Shown one piece after another: positions 1 to 8,292 of a stretch of DNA of 64,000 bases. The notes under the pieces are model-generated. The model saw only the letters and a list, made by a program, of their open reading frames with translations. It was not told the DNA's origin and ran no database searches. This DNA comes from Agrobacterium sp. RAC06 (GTDB lineage Bacteria > Pseudomonadota > Alphaproteobacteria > Rhizobiales > Rhizobiaceae): NCBI RefSeq assembly GCF_001713475.1, contig NZ_CP016499.1, positions 992,001-1,056,000 of the forward strand. The letters run 5' to 3'. The stretch's first letter is position 1, and each line of letters begins with the position of its first letter. A program made the translations under genes and the position numbers.

Positions 1-140
1 ACGAACTGGGTAAAGGAGTTGACGACCGCGATGATCGGCTTACCGAAATCGCCGTCCTTCATGCCGGTCGCGCGCCAGAGGCCGCGGGCACCGGCCATAT
101 TGCGGCCGTGGGTGGTGGTTCTCGAACGATAGACGGGCAT
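1..140 (-). CDS. ilvD: Dihydroxy-acid dehydratase, N-terminal fragment
   Basis: Only the first 46 or so codons lie in the window; the gene runs off the left edge. The translation starts [20 protein letters not shown] and continues through LWRATGM and [14 protein letters not shown], the very conserved N-terminus of IlvD/Edd family dehydratases. IlvD dehydrates dihydroxy acids to 2-keto acids in valine, leucine and isoleucine synthesis in the cytoplasm, using an iron-sulfur cluster. The catalytic and cluster cysteines are outside the window, so IlvD is preferred over Edd only because of the close match to enterobacterial IlvD at the N-terminus. Confidence 0.93.
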   Translation of the reverse strand, partial: MPVYRSRTTTHGRNMAGARGLWRATGMKDGDFGKPIIAVVNSFTQF

Positions 141-369
141 GGGTGTCACCTCGATGGCTTGTTCGCCGCCATGCCTGCACCCTCGGCGCCAAGGCAAGGC
201 GGCCATTTTGGAACTGGTCTAAGCCATGTCCCCTGCCCTGTCACTAGCATCCAAGGGCAAATCGGTACGCCTTGACCTCACGGAGGGTGCGTCTTTGTTC
301 GCATTTTAGTGATCGGCTTAAGCCTGCGGCAAGATGTGTTTACTAGAGTTTACCGCGGAAAGGGGAGTC

Positions 370-975
370 ATGATGACCCGGAAACCTGCCCGCGTGATTC
401 TGCTGAAAGATGCCCGCCAGAAGCTCAATCCCGAGCCTGCGCCGCGCTGGAACCCGTTCAAAGCACTCTACCGGATGCGCCGCATCCTGATGATGGCCTG
501 CCTTGCGGTGCTGGCCGTCATTCATTTCGAAAAGCTTCCCTATTCCTATCTGGTTGTCCCGGCATCGAACAAGCTGATCGACTACGCCATCACCGGCGCG
601 GTCGCGCCCCGTACCGAGCCAATCGAAGGCCGCTTCGTTACCTGTGTCGGGGCGCAGCGGATCAACTGCGTCGTCGACGGCGATACCTTCTGGTATCGGG
701 CGGTGAAATACCGGATCTCTGATATCAATACGCCGGAGATCGGGCGCCCTGCCTGCGAGCGGGAACGCGCGCTCGGGCTCGAGGCGCAGGTTGCGCTGCT
801 TGATGCCCTGAATGGCGGCGATCTCGTGATGGAGCGCCGTGAGCGTCGCGACACCGATCGGTATGGCCGCAAGCTTAGGGTGGTCCTTCACGACGGACGC
901 TCTGTCGGCGATGATATGATCGCACGCGGCATCGCTCATCGGTGGGAAGGGCACAAGCAGAACTGGTGCAGCTGA
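370..975 (+). CDS. Membrane-anchored SNase-like (thermonuclease family) nuclease
   Basis: The 201-residue product has one predicted N-terminal membrane helix (about residues 38-52) and a C-terminal staphylococcal-nuclease fold. The catalytic set is present: R115 and E123 around KYRISDINTPE, the metal-side acidic residues D103/D105 in VVDGDTFW, and R167 in DRYGRK, matching R35, E43 and R87 of the S. aureus enzyme. It is therefore probably an active Ca-dependent endonuclease facing the periplasm. The ATGATG start pair lies just after a GGGGAG ribosome site; an upstream ATG at 334 has no such site. It is monocistronic between divergent ilvD and msrP. Its physiological substrate is unknown. Confidence 0.8.
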   Translation: MMTRKPARVILLKDARQKLNPEPAPRWNPFKALYRMRRILMMACLAVLAVIHFEKLPYSYLVVPASNKLIDYAITGAVAPRTEPIEGRFVTCVGAQRINCVVDGDTFWYRAVKYRISDINTPEIGRPACERERALGLEAQVALLDALNGGDLVMERRERRDTDRYGRKLRVVLHDGRSVGDDMIARGIAHRWEGHKQNWCS

Positions 976-1006
976 GGCGTGTCGGCGAACAACGCCGATC
1001 CTTACA

Positions 1007-1022
1007 CGCGCCGGCCGGCGCG
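1007..1022. repeat. 16-bp perfect GC palindrome after the nuclease gene
   Basis: CGCGCCGGCCGGCGCG is self-complementary over all 16 bases. Just before it (982-998) is a second small stem-loop, TCGGCG-aacaa-CGCCGA. Together they may form the 3' end structure of the nuclease transcript, but there is no T tract, so a rho-independent terminator cannot be claimed. Confidence 0.4.
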
Positions 1023-1133
1023 GACCTACACGAAATTGTTCCTGTCGGACTTCTTTTCCAGACGATGAAACTCTGGTCTCTATGCTCCCGTCTTCTATTT
1101 TAGAGTGACAGAGAAAGCCTCAAGAGGTCTGCC

Positions 1134-2084
1134 ATGCCGGTCTACCATCCGCCGAAGATTGCAAGTTCCGAGATCACGCCAAAGTCGCTCTATCTCAAGC
1201 GACGGCATTTCATGGGTGTAGCGGCCGGCGGCATCGCCGCGGCCGGGCTCGGCGCTCCGGCTTTGGCGGCGCCACTGGCTGCAAAACCCAGCATCTACAA
1301 GCTCGATGAGAAGCTGACCTCGAAAGAGGACGTGACGACCTACAACAACTTCTATGAGTTCGGCACGGGCAAGGAAGATCCGTCCCGCAATGCAGGGTCT
1401 CTGACCACGCGGCCCTGGACGATCGAAGTGGGCGGACTGGTCGCCAAGCCGCAGGTGATCGACATCGAAACGATCATGAGCGAGATTGAGATGGAAGAGC
1501 GCGTCTACCGGATGCGCTGCGTGGAAGCCTGGTCGATGGTAATCCCGTGGATCGGCTTCCCGATCTCGGCTCTGCTCGACCGGGTCGAGCCTCTGGGTTC
1601 GGCGAAATATGTGGCGTTCGAAACGCTTGTGAGGCCTGAGGAGATGCAGGGCCAGGCCGGCATCTTTCAGGCGCTGGAATGGCCCTATCGCGAGGGCCTG
1701 CGCCTCGATGAGGCACGCCATCCGCTGGCGATCCTTGCGACCGGCCTTTACGGCGAGACGCTGCCCAACCAGAACGGAGCCCCGATCCGCCTCGTCGTGC
1801 CGTGGAAATACGGCTTCAAGGGCATCAAGTCGATCGTCAAGATCACGCTGACGGAAGAGGAGCCGGTGTCGACCTGGAATAAGCTTCAGCCGTCCGAGTA
1901 TGGCTTCTACGCCAACGTCAATCCTGCTGTCGATCACCCCCGCTGGAGCCAGGCGACCGAGCGGCGGATCGGCGAAGCGGACGGGCTCTTCGGTGGCGCG
2001 CGGATCGATACGCTGCCGTTCAACGGTTATGCCGACGAGGTCGCAAGTCTCTATGACGGCATGGACCTAACGAAGTTCTACTGA
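1134..2084 (+). CDS. msrP: Periplasmic methionine-sulfoxide reductase, catalytic subunit MsrP
   Basis: This 316-residue molybdopterin protein reduces methionine sulfoxide in oxidised periplasmic proteins. It carries a twin-arginine export signal (KRRHFMG, R23-R24, followed by a hydrophobic stretch and an AxA-type cleavage region near residue 46), so it is exported folded with its cofactor. The Mo-ligand cysteine is C129 in [14 protein letters not shown], the signature of the YedY/MsrP branch of the sulfite oxidase fold. The stop codon overlaps the msrQ start by one base (TGATG), which indicates translational coupling. Length and motifs are typical of the family. Confidence 0.95.
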   Translation: MPVYHPPKIASSEITPKSLYLKRRHFMGVAAGGIAAAGLGAPALAAPLAAKPSIYKLDEKLTSKEDVTTYNNFYEFGTGKEDPSRNAGSLTTRPWTIEVGGLVAKPQVIDIETIMSEIEMEERVYRMRCVEAWSMVIPWIGFPISALLDRVEPLGSAKYVAFETLVRPEEMQGQAGIFQALEWPYREGLRLDEARHPLAILATGLYGETLPNQNGAPIRLVVPWKYGFKGIKSIVKITLTEEEPVSTWNKLQPSEYGFYANVNPAVDHPRWSQATERRIGEADGLFGGARIDTLPFNGYADEVASLYDGMDLTKFY

Positions 2085-2728
2085 TGGCTGCGCTTGCACT
2101 CCCTGCCCTGCCCGCCCGCTACAAGCCGGCGTCGATCTGGGCGCTTTATGCCATCGGGCTGGTGCCGGGGCTCTACGCCTTCTATCTCGGGATCTATGGT
2201 GGCCTGGGCGCTGATCCCGTGCGTGCCTTCGAGCATCTGCTGGGGCTCTGGGCCTTCCGTTTCCTGTGCCTCGGGCTTGCGGTCACGCCATTGCGTGATC
2301 TGTTCGGGATCAATCTCATCGCCTATCGGCGGGCGCTCGGTCTGTTGGCATTCTACTACGTGCTGGCGCATTTTGCCGTCTACCTGACGCTGGACCGGGG
2401 TCTGATCCTGTCCTCGATCGTCGGCGACATCCTGAAGCGTCCCTACATCATGCTCGGCATGGCGGGGCTCTTGATGCTGATTCCGCTGGCGCTGACCTCC
2501 AACCAGTGGTCGATCCGAAGGCTCGGTTCGCGGTGGAACAGACTGCACAAGCTGACCTATCCGATCCTGCTCGTGGCAATCCTGCACTACGCGCTGTCGC
2601 TGAAGGTGATCGATCCGGAGGCGGCCTTCTATATCACAGTCACGATCCTGTTGCTCGGTTACCGGCTGCTACGGCCGAAGATCATGGAGCGGAAACGGGC
2701 CAAGCGCGTTGCGACGACGCGGGCCTGA
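2084..2728 (+). CDS. msrQ: MsrQ, haem-binding membrane subunit for MsrP
   Basis: The 214-residue inner-membrane protein belongs to the ferric-reductase-like transmembrane family and passes electrons from the quinone pool to MsrP. About six hydrophobic helices are visible. Candidate haem-ligand histidines are H51 (EHLLGLWAFR), H96 (YYVLAHFAVY) and H155/H168 (LHKLTYPILLVAILHY), the expected pattern for YedZ/MsrQ. It overlaps msrP and is followed after 38 bases by the thioredoxin-like gene, so all are probably one transcript. The C-terminus is basic and likely cytoplasmic. Confidence 0.95.
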   Translation: MAALALPALPARYKPASIWALYAIGLVPGLYAFYLGIYGGLGADPVRAFEHLLGLWAFRFLCLGLAVTPLRDLFGINLIAYRRALGLLAFYYVLAHFAVYLTLDRGLILSSIVGDILKRPYIMLGMAGLLMLIPLALTSNQWSIRRLGSRWNRLHKLTYPILLVAILHYALSLKVIDPEAAFYITVTILLLGYRLLRPKIMERKRAKRVATTRA

Positions 2729-2766
2729 CAGCTTTTTCGACAATCGACAAACAAGGGGTGTAACCG

Positions 2767-3171
2767 ATGAGAAGCCTTCGAAAGACATGGAGTGCGGCGC
2801 TTGCCGGTGCCGTGATGCTCGCCACGGCCGGTATTGCCAATGCGATCGAGATTGCGCCCTTCCAAGCTTCGGCTTTCGAAGCTGCGAAAGCGGAAGGTAA
2901 ATCGGTGGTCGTCGACGTCACAGCCAGCTGGTGCAGCACCTGCAGGGCCCAGACCAAGATCATCGACACGCTGGCGGCCAAGCCGGAATTCAAGGACGTC
3001 CTCGTCCTGAAGCTCGACTACGACAAGCAAAAGGACGAGATGCGCAGTCTTGGGGCACAGAACCGCTCGACGCTGATCGCGTTCAAGGGTGCAGACGAGA
3101 CGGGCCGCAGTGTCGCGGACACGAACCCGGCCTCGGTCGAACAGCTCTTCGCCTCGACCCTGGGACAATGA
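2767..3171 (+). CDS. Secreted thioredoxin-fold protein (DsbD gamma-domain-like)
   Basis: The 134-residue product begins with a signal peptide (cleavage likely after ANA, residue 26) and has a thioredoxin-type active site WCSTC with C56 and C59. The region around it (VVVDVTASWC, TKIIDTLAAKPEF) resembles the C-terminal thioredoxin domain of DsbD/TlpA-like proteins. An AAGGGG site precedes the ATG. It lies between msrQ and a CcdA/DsbD-beta-type membrane gene that starts 4 bases after its stop. The two together probably work as a split DsbD, carrying reducing power to the periplasm. The exact partner is inferred. Confidence 0.85.
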   Translation: MRSLRKTWSAALAGAVMLATAGIANAIEIAPFQASAFEAAKAEGKSVVVDVTASWCSTCRAQTKIIDTLAAKPEFKDVLVLKLDYDKQKDEMRSLGAQNRSTLIAFKGADETGRSVADTNPASVEQLFASTLGQ

Positions 3172-3175
3172 TGCC

Positions 3176-3895
3176 ATGCTGGGCAGCGCTCTGCTTGCCT
3201 TTCTCGCGGGCGTGCTGTCCCTTCTCAATCCCTGCACACTGCCGCTGATCCCGATTGTTCTGGGAACAGCGATCAACCGTCATCGCTACGGACCCGTCGC
3301 GCTTGCGGCGGGGCTGACGCTTTCCTTCGTGACGATCGGCCTCTTCGTCGCGCTGGTCGGCTTCTCGGTCGGTCTCGACTTCACCGTCTTCCGGATGGTG
3401 GCCGGCATCATCATGATCCTGTTCGGCGCGGTTCTCATCGTGCCGATCGCTCAGCACCGGGTGGCTGCCGCCGCCGGACCGGTTGCGGCGTGGTCGCAGG
3501 CACGGTTCGGTCAGGTCGACGACAAGGGTCTCAAGGGGCAGTTTCTGGTCGGTCTGCTTCTTGGCGCCGTCTGGAGCCCCTGTGTCGGTCCTACTCTGGG
3601 GGCTGCCTCGCTGATGGCGTCCCGTGGCGAAAACCTGCTGCAGGTGATCACGACCATGATCGCCTTCGGCTTCGGCGCGGCGCTGCCGCTGCTCCTGATC
3701 GGCATGCTGTCTCGCGAGACGCTTGCGCGGTCGCGTCATCGTCTGCTGACGCTGGGTCAGGCGGGAAAAAGCCTGATGGGCGGGCTGCTGATCGTTACGG
3801 GTGCGCTCGTTGTCTCAGGCTTCGACAAGACCATTGAGATCTGGATGTTGGAAAACTCGCCGGAGTGGCTGATCGACCTGACCACACGCATCTAG
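3176..3895 (+). CDS. CcdA/DsbD-type transmembrane electron transporter
   Basis: The 239-residue polytopic protein has the CcdA-family signatures: C20 in LLNPCTLPLIP and C136 in AVWSPCVGPTLG, each at the membrane end of a helix in a duplicated three-helix unit. These two cysteines normally take electrons from cytoplasmic thioredoxin and hand them to a periplasmic thioredoxin-fold partner, here most likely the product of the gene just upstream. The ATG at 3176 was chosen because it follows the upstream stop and leaves the first helix at the N-terminus; an ATG further upstream would add a charged, non-homologous leader. Last gene of the msrPQ cluster. Specialised cytochrome c maturation is an alternative role, but no ccm genes are nearby. 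Confidence 0.87.
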   Translation: MLGSALLAFLAGVLSLLNPCTLPLIPIVLGTAINRHRYGPVALAAGLTLSFVTIGLFVALVGFSVGLDFTVFRMVAGIIMILFGAVLIVPIAQHRVAAAAGPVAAWSQARFGQVDDKGLKGQFLVGLLLGAVWSPCVGPTLGAASLMASRGENLLQVITTMIAFGFGAALPLLLIGMLSRETLARSRHRLLTLGQAGKSLMGGLLIVTGALVVSGFDKTIEIWMLENSPEWLIDLTTRI

Positions 3896-3917
3896 CTCGG
3901 ATGGCAAGCGCCACGCG

Positions 3918-4337
3918 TCAGCCAGGCTTGCTGGCGCGGGCCGAATGGCGGTTCTCGAGCAGGGCAGCGATCACAATACCGACGGCATAGGCGACAATGT
4001 TCCACCAGGAGAAGATGCGCCCGAGCAGCAGAGCGCCAGCCAATGTCAGGCGGAATTCATCGAGCCAGGGCGTGTGATAGAGGCGGCTGAACTCGATGAG
4101 GGCTGCCGCGATGATGGACAAGAGCGCAAGGCGGCCGAGGGGCTGGCGGGGCAAAAGCGAGGCGAGGAGGAAAAAGACCATGCCGCCCCAGAGCGTCGAA
4201 CCACCGTATTTCACCAGAAAAAACGGCAGTCCGATCTCATAACCGCCGAGCCTCAAAGCCACGCCACACGCGATGATGGCAAGCGCTATCCCCAGCCGGC
4301 GCATGCGTTGTGACATCGTTGCCTTGATTTCGTCCAT
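3918..4337 (-). CDS. DUF2809 family membrane protein
   Basis: The 139-residue product has four or five hydrophobic helices and the family motif pattern RLYHTPWLDEFR, TLAGALLLGRIFSWWN, by which DUF2809 proteins are recognised. Function is unknown. ATG codons at 4337 and 4316 (MSQRMRRL) are both possible; only the second leaves room for a promoter. It is transcribed divergently from the DUF817 gene with 28-70 bases between the start codons, so the two may share a control region. The 3' end converges on the CcdA gene, 22 bases away. Confidence 0.8.
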   Translation of the reverse strand: MDEIKATMSQRMRRLGIALAIIACGVALRLGGYEIGLPFFLVKYGGSTLWGGMVFFLLASLLPRQPLGRLALLSIIAAALIEFSRLYHTPWLDEFRLTLAGALLLGRIFSWWNIVAYAVGIVIAALLENRHSARASKPG

Positions 4338-4365
4338 CAGCGCTTAGTACTGAGGTTGCAACGGA

Positions 4366-5259
4366 ATGCAACAGCGGGGCTGGCAAATGACATTGGTGGC
4401 AGAGGGGCGCAGGGATCTGCTGAGTGCGCTGGATCGGCGACTGATCGACAATGCCCCGCACCCTCATCTCACCGGCATCAGGCGATTCGTCGTCGAGTTC
4501 GTCATGTTCGGCATCAAGGAGGCGCGCGCCTGCCTGTTTGCCGGCCTGTTCTTCATCTCGATATTTGCGGTGCCACGCGCCGGCCTCTTCGGTATTCCGC
4601 GCTACGACGTGCTGCTGATCATCGCGCTTGCCATACAGATCTGGATGGTCTGGACCAAGCTCGAGACGATGGACGAATTGAAGGCGATCTGCCTCTTCCA
4701 CGTGGTCGGTTTCGCGCTTGAAGCCTTCAAGACCGCTGGCGCCAATCCGTCCTGGACCTATCAGGACTTCGCCTATACGAAGCTGCTCGGCGTGCCCCTG
4801 TTCTCCGGTTTCATGTATGCTGCGGTCGGCAGCTACATCATCCAGGCCTGGCGATTGCTCGATGTCAGGATCCGCCATCACCCGCCCTACTGGATGGCGA
4901 TTGGCGTGGCTGTCGCGATCTATCTGAACTTCTTCACCCACCATTATATCGGCGATTATCGCTGGTATCTGGCAGCGCTTGCCATCGGGCTCTATGCGCG
5001 CACCACCGTCATCTACCGGCCCTTCGACCGCGACCGGCAGATGCCGATGCTGCTTGCCTTCATCCTGATCGGCTTCTTCATCTGGGTGGCGGAGAACATC
5101 TCGACCTTCTTTGCAATCTGGCACTATCCGAACCAGCTGGGCGCCTGGTCGACCGTGCATCTGGGCAAATGGAGTTCCTGGACGCTGCTGGTGATGATGA
5201 CGTTCACGATCGTCGCCTCACTCAAGCATATACGCGCGACGATCCATATTCCGAAGTGA
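4366..5259 (+). CDS. DUF817 family integral membrane protein
   Basis: The 297-residue protein has about eight predicted membrane helices and the conserved DUF817 blocks EFVMFGIKEARACLF, FKTAGANPSWTYQD and FTHHYIGDYRWYL. B. subtilis YoaT belongs to this family; no biochemical role is established. Aromatic and histidine residues in the membrane-proximal loops (HHYIGDYRW, ISTFFAIWHYPNQ) are notable, but I cannot assign ligands. Starts at 4366 or 4387 are both plausible; neither has a strong ribosome site. Divergent from DUF2809. Confidence 0.8.
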   Translation: MQQRGWQMTLVAEGRRDLLSALDRRLIDNAPHPHLTGIRRFVVEFVMFGIKEARACLFAGLFFISIFAVPRAGLFGIPRYDVLLIIALAIQIWMVWTKLETMDELKAICLFHVVGFALEAFKTAGANPSWTYQDFAYTKLLGVPLFSGFMYAAVGSYIIQAWRLLDVRIRHHPPYWMAIGVAVAIYLNFFTHHYIGDYRWYLAALAIGLYARTTVIYRPFDRDRQMPMLLAFILIGFFIWVAENISTFFAIWHYPNQLGAWSTVHLGKWSSWTLLVMMTFTIVASLKHIRATIHIPK

Positions 5260-5371
5260 CAGACATAGACCGCGATAGATTTTTTTCGCATGTCGTGTCG
5301 AAATGGGTTTAGCTCATTCGTTGGGGGAGCAGGATCGCAAGGGCGGTCCTGACAACGAGAGGAGTGAAGAC

Positions 5372-5809
5372 ATGCGTGTCATGGTGATGGTGAAGGCGAC
5401 CGAAGATAGCGAAGAAGGGATCATGCCGCCGCCCGAATTGTTCGAGGCCATGGGCAAGTTCAACGAGGAACTGGTGCAGGCCGGGATCATGCTCTCGGGC
5501 GACGGCTTGAAACCCTCGAAGATGGGCAAGCGGATCGCCTTCGACGGTCCGGACCGCCGGGTGATCGACGGGCCCTTTGCCGAGACCCGGGAGCTGGTTG
5601 CCGGCTACTGGATCTGGGAGGTCAAGGACATGGACGAGGCCGTTGCCTGGGTCAAACGCTGCCCGAATCCGATGATGACACCGAGCGAGATCGAAATCCG
5701 GCCCTTCTACGAGATGGAAGATTTCGCCGATGTCGCCTCCCCTGAGGGACAGGCGAGCCATGACCGCGCGGCGGAAGGGCTTGCAACTCAGCAGAAGTCT
5801 AAGGGCTGA
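5372..5809 (+). CDS. YciI-like DGPF domain protein
   Basis: The 145-residue cytoplasmic protein has a YCII-related ferredoxin-like fold with the signature DGPFAET (D66-F69). DGPF proteins are typical neighbours of ECF sigma factors of the ECF42 group, and such a sigma gene lies two genes downstream. The ATG follows AGAGGAG by 7 bases, which decides the start over an ATG at 5303. The stop is 6 bases before the next ATG, so this is the first gene of a three-gene operon. An enzymatic role has not been proved for the family. Confidence 0.87.
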   Translation: MRVMVMVKATEDSEEGIMPPPELFEAMGKFNEELVQAGIMLSGDGLKPSKMGKRIAFDGPDRRVIDGPFAETRELVAGYWIWEVKDMDEAVAWVKRCPNPMMTPSEIEIRPFYEMEDFADVASPEGQASHDRAAEGLATQQKSKG

Positions 5810-5815
5810 ACCGTC

Positions 5816-6244
5816 ATGAGCAAGATGATCTTCATCAACCTGCCGGTGACGGATCTTGGTGCCTCGACCCGCTTCTACGAGGCGCTGGGGGGGACGAAGA
5901 ACCCGCAATTCTCGAACGACAACGCCACCTGCATGATGCTGACCGATACGATCGGCGTGATGATCCTGACGCATGACTTCTATCGGACCTTCACCAGCCG
6001 TCCGATTGCAGACGCCAAGGCGACGAGCCAGACGCTTCTGGCGCTGACTGTCGAAGCGCATGCGGATGTCGACCGGGTTGTGGGGGCAGCGAGCGCTGCC
6101 GGCGGGCGGGCCGACCCCAACCCGCCGCAGGATCACGGCTTCATGTGGAGCCGTTCGGTGGAGGACCCGGATGGACATGTCTGGGAGATCTTCTGGATGG
6201 ACCCGGCGGCTGCCGGTGGCGACACGACTGGTGTTGACGCCTGA
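5816..6244 (+). CDS. VOC (glyoxalase/bleomycin resistance) superfamily protein
   Basis: The 142-residue product has the N-terminal strand-helix pattern IFINLPVTDLGASTRFYEAL and the C-terminal strand WSRSVEDPDGHVWEIFWMDP of the vicinal oxygen chelate fold; H and E in GHVWEIFW are candidate metal ligands. It resembles the PhnB/YaeR-like stand-alone VOC proteins that accompany DGPF proteins and ECF sigma factors. Substrate is unknown. The next start codon lies 5 bases after its stop. Confidence 0.87.
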   Translation: MSKMIFINLPVTDLGASTRFYEALGGTKNPQFSNDNATCMMLTDTIGVMILTHDFYRTFTSRPIADAKATSQTLLALTVEAHADVDRVVGAASAAGGRADPNPPQDHGFMWSRSVEDPDGHVWEIFWMDPAAAGGDTTGVDA

Positions 6245-6248
6245 CACG

Positions 6249-7601
6249 ATGACCGCGGTTGACCGGGCTCAAGCCGTGTCCATACTCCGGACCATGACAC
6301 GAAACGGACAGGCGGGGCCGAACGTTGCAGACAGCCAGGCGCTGGCGCCCCCGGACATCGAGAGGATCTATCGTATGGAGCGGGTCCGGCTGGTCGCCGG
6401 GCTCGCAAGACATGTCCGCGATCTGAGCCTCGCCGAGGACCTGGCGCAGGAAGCGCTTGTGGCGGCACTCGCGGCATGGCCGGCTTCCGGCATACCGCCC
6501 AATCCCGGCGGCTGGCTGATGACGACGGCGAAGCGCCGGGCCGTCGATCTCTGGCGCCGACGGCGGATGATGGCCCGGCACGAGGCCGCATTGGCGCATG
6601 ACATCGAGACCGGCAGGGCGGACGAACAGGCTGCCATCGAGGCCGCGCTCGACAACGAGATCGGCGACGAGCGGCTGTCGCTGATCTTTACTGCCTGCCA
6701 TCCGCTCCTATCCCGCGACCAGCGCACGGCGCTGACGCTGAAGGTCATCGGCGGACTGGCGACGGAGGAGATCGCCCGGGCCTTTCTCACGCAGGAAACG
6801 ACAGTGGCGCAGCGGATCGTGCGGGCGAAGAAGATCCTGTGCGAGGGCGATGTGGCGTTTGAAGTACCTGTGGGTGAGGCGCGCAGTGCCCGCCTCGCCT
6901 CGGTGCTGGAAGTCATCTACCTGATCTTCAACGAGGGTTATGCGGCGAGCTCAGGCGAAGACTTGATCCGACCGCAGCTTTGCGAAGAGGCGATGCGGCT
7001 CGGACGCATCCTGGTGGGGCTGGCACCGGAGGAACCGGAGGCGCATGGCCTGCTGGCACTGATGGAGTTGCAGACCTCGCGCTTAAAGGCGCGGATCGGA
7101 CCGGATGGCAGCGCTCAGACACTCGAGACCCAGAACCGGCGGCTTTGGGACAGGTTGCTGATCCAGCGCGGGCTGGACGGCTTGTTAGCGGTGAAGCGGC
7201 TTAGCGGCGAAGACGGGATCTATGCGCTGCAGGCGGCGCTCGCAGCCGTGCATGCGCGGGCGGCAAGGTTTGAGGATACGGACTGGGCGCTGAGTGCTGC
7301 GCTTTACGACAAGCTGTTGGCACGCTCCCCCTCGCCCGTGGTGGCGCTGAACCGGGCGGTGGCGCATGCGATGGCGTTTGGACCCGAGACGGGTCTGCTG
7401 CTGCTGGCGGAGATCGAGGCAGAGCCGCAGCTTGCGGGTTACGCGGCGCTCTATGCCGCGAAGGGCGATTTTCTGATGCGGCTGGGACGGATGTTTGAGG
7501 CGCGCGTGGAGTTTGAGCGAGCGGCTGAATTGAGTGGGAACGAGACAGAGCGGTCGTTTCTGATGGGGCGGGTGCGTAGCTGCACCGAGGCACCAGACTG
7601 A
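6249..7601 (+). CDS. ECF sigma factor with C-terminal TPR-like extension (ECF42-like)
   Basis: The product of about 450 residues has sigma region 2 (about residues 40-105: VRDLSLAEDLAQEAL, GGWLMTTAKRRAVDLWRR) and region 4 (about 155-197: LTLKVIGGLATEEIARAF, TTVAQRIVRAKK). A helical C-terminal half follows with AYLIFNEGYA-like and ALNRAVA/ALYAAKGDFLMRLGR repeats, the DUF6596/TPR-like extension. That length and the DGPF neighbour fit group ECF42, whose members have no dedicated anti-sigma factor. It probably directs transcription of its own cassette. A second in-frame ATG at 6294 cannot be excluded. The gene ends 7 bases before a bidirectional terminator. Confidence 0.88.
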   Translation: MTAVDRAQAVSILRTMTRNGQAGPNVADSQALAPPDIERIYRMERVRLVAGLARHVRDLSLAEDLAQEALVAALAAWPASGIPPNPGGWLMTTAKRRAVDLWRRRRMMARHEAALAHDIETGRADEQAAIEAALDNEIGDERLSLIFTACHPLLSRDQRTALTLKVIGGLATEEIARAFLTQETTVAQRIVRAKKILCEGDVAFEVPVGEARSARLASVLEVIYLIFNEGYAASSGEDLIRPQLCEEAMRLGRILVGLAPEEPEAHGLLALMELQTSRLKARIGPDGSAQTLETQNRRLWDRLLIQRGLDGLLAVKRLSGEDGIYALQAALAAVHARAARFEDTDWALSAALYDKLLARSPSPVVALNRAVAHAMAFGPETGLLLLAEIEAEPQLAGYAALYAAKGDFLMRLGRMFEARVEFERAAELSGNETERSFLMGRVRSCTEAPD

Positions 7602-7607
7602 ATAAAC

Positions 7608-7633
7608 GACACCCGGCCATTCGACCGGGTGTC
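7608..7633. terminator. Bidirectional terminator between the sigma factor gene and doxX
   Basis: GACACCCGG (7608-7616) pairs with CCGGGTGTC (7625-7633) across an 8-base loop, exactly in the 49-base gap between two convergent genes. T-rich tracts are short on both sides. Confidence 0.65.
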
Positions 7634-7650
7634 CTTGTGCTTCGCAAGTA

Positions 7651-8229
7651 TCAGAACTGCTTCTTGAACAGCAGCCGGTCGAGCGAGAGGTAACCGCCAC
7701 CAAAGGCGGCGAAAAGGAAGGCGCCACCCGTCCAGAAGAGCGAAGCGAGTTCTGCCTTGCTCTGCACCTGATGCAGGAAGACATGGCCGCCATCAGCAAG
7801 CCGTGCCATGGCCTGCGGCGTGAAGAAATCGCTGCCAGCCTTCAGCGCATCGATGCCGGCCTGGGTGAGGAAGGCGTCGCCATACGGGTTGGCCATGTGG
7901 AAATAGAGGGTGATTGCCAGCATCACGCCATTGGCCAGCGCTGCGGGCCTCGTGAAGAGGCCGAGCGCGATCAGGAGGCCGCCCAAGACCTGCATGACGG
8001 CCAATGTCGGGGACCAGAGCCAGCCCGGATAGAAACCGAGCTTCTCGACGAAACCAACCTGGGCGAAAGGCGCCATGATTTTCGGCAAGCCTTCGATAAC
8101 CAGCATGCCGCCGACAGCAAGGCGGAAGATCGTCCAGGCCATGGGCTGGGCAACCTTATCATAAAAGGTCGAGAGCGGCGGGATGATGAGCTTGTCTTTG
8201 TCATTGCTGAAAATGGATGCAGTAATCAT
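7651..8229 (-). CDS. DoxX family membrane protein
   Basis: The 192-residue protein has four hydrophobic helices and the DoxX-type pattern RLAVGGMLVIEGLPK, FPGWLW-like loop and GLFTRPAALANG. DoxX-like proteins occur in respiratory and oxidative-stress settings (in mycobacteria with a superoxide dismutase and a thiosulfate sulfurtransferase), but their chemistry is mostly unsettled. The gene stands alone, convergent with the sigma factor operon. An FNR/FixK-type box lies 64-77 bases upstream, suggesting oxygen-responsive control. Confidence 0.83.
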   Translation of the reverse strand: MITASIFSNDKDKLIIPPLSTFYDKVAQPMAWTIFRLAVGGMLVIEGLPKIMAPFAQVGFVEKLGFYPGWLWSPTLAVMQVLGGLLIALGLFTRPAALANGVMLAITLYFHMANPYGDAFLTQAGIDALKAGSDFFTPQAMARLADGGHVFLHQVQSKAELASLFWTGGAFLFAAFGGGYLSLDRLLFKKQF

Positions 8230-8292
8230 TGGGAACCTCGCTTACATCGATAATTCGATGCAGGGAGATTAGCGCTGTTCGTCAGCTTGACC

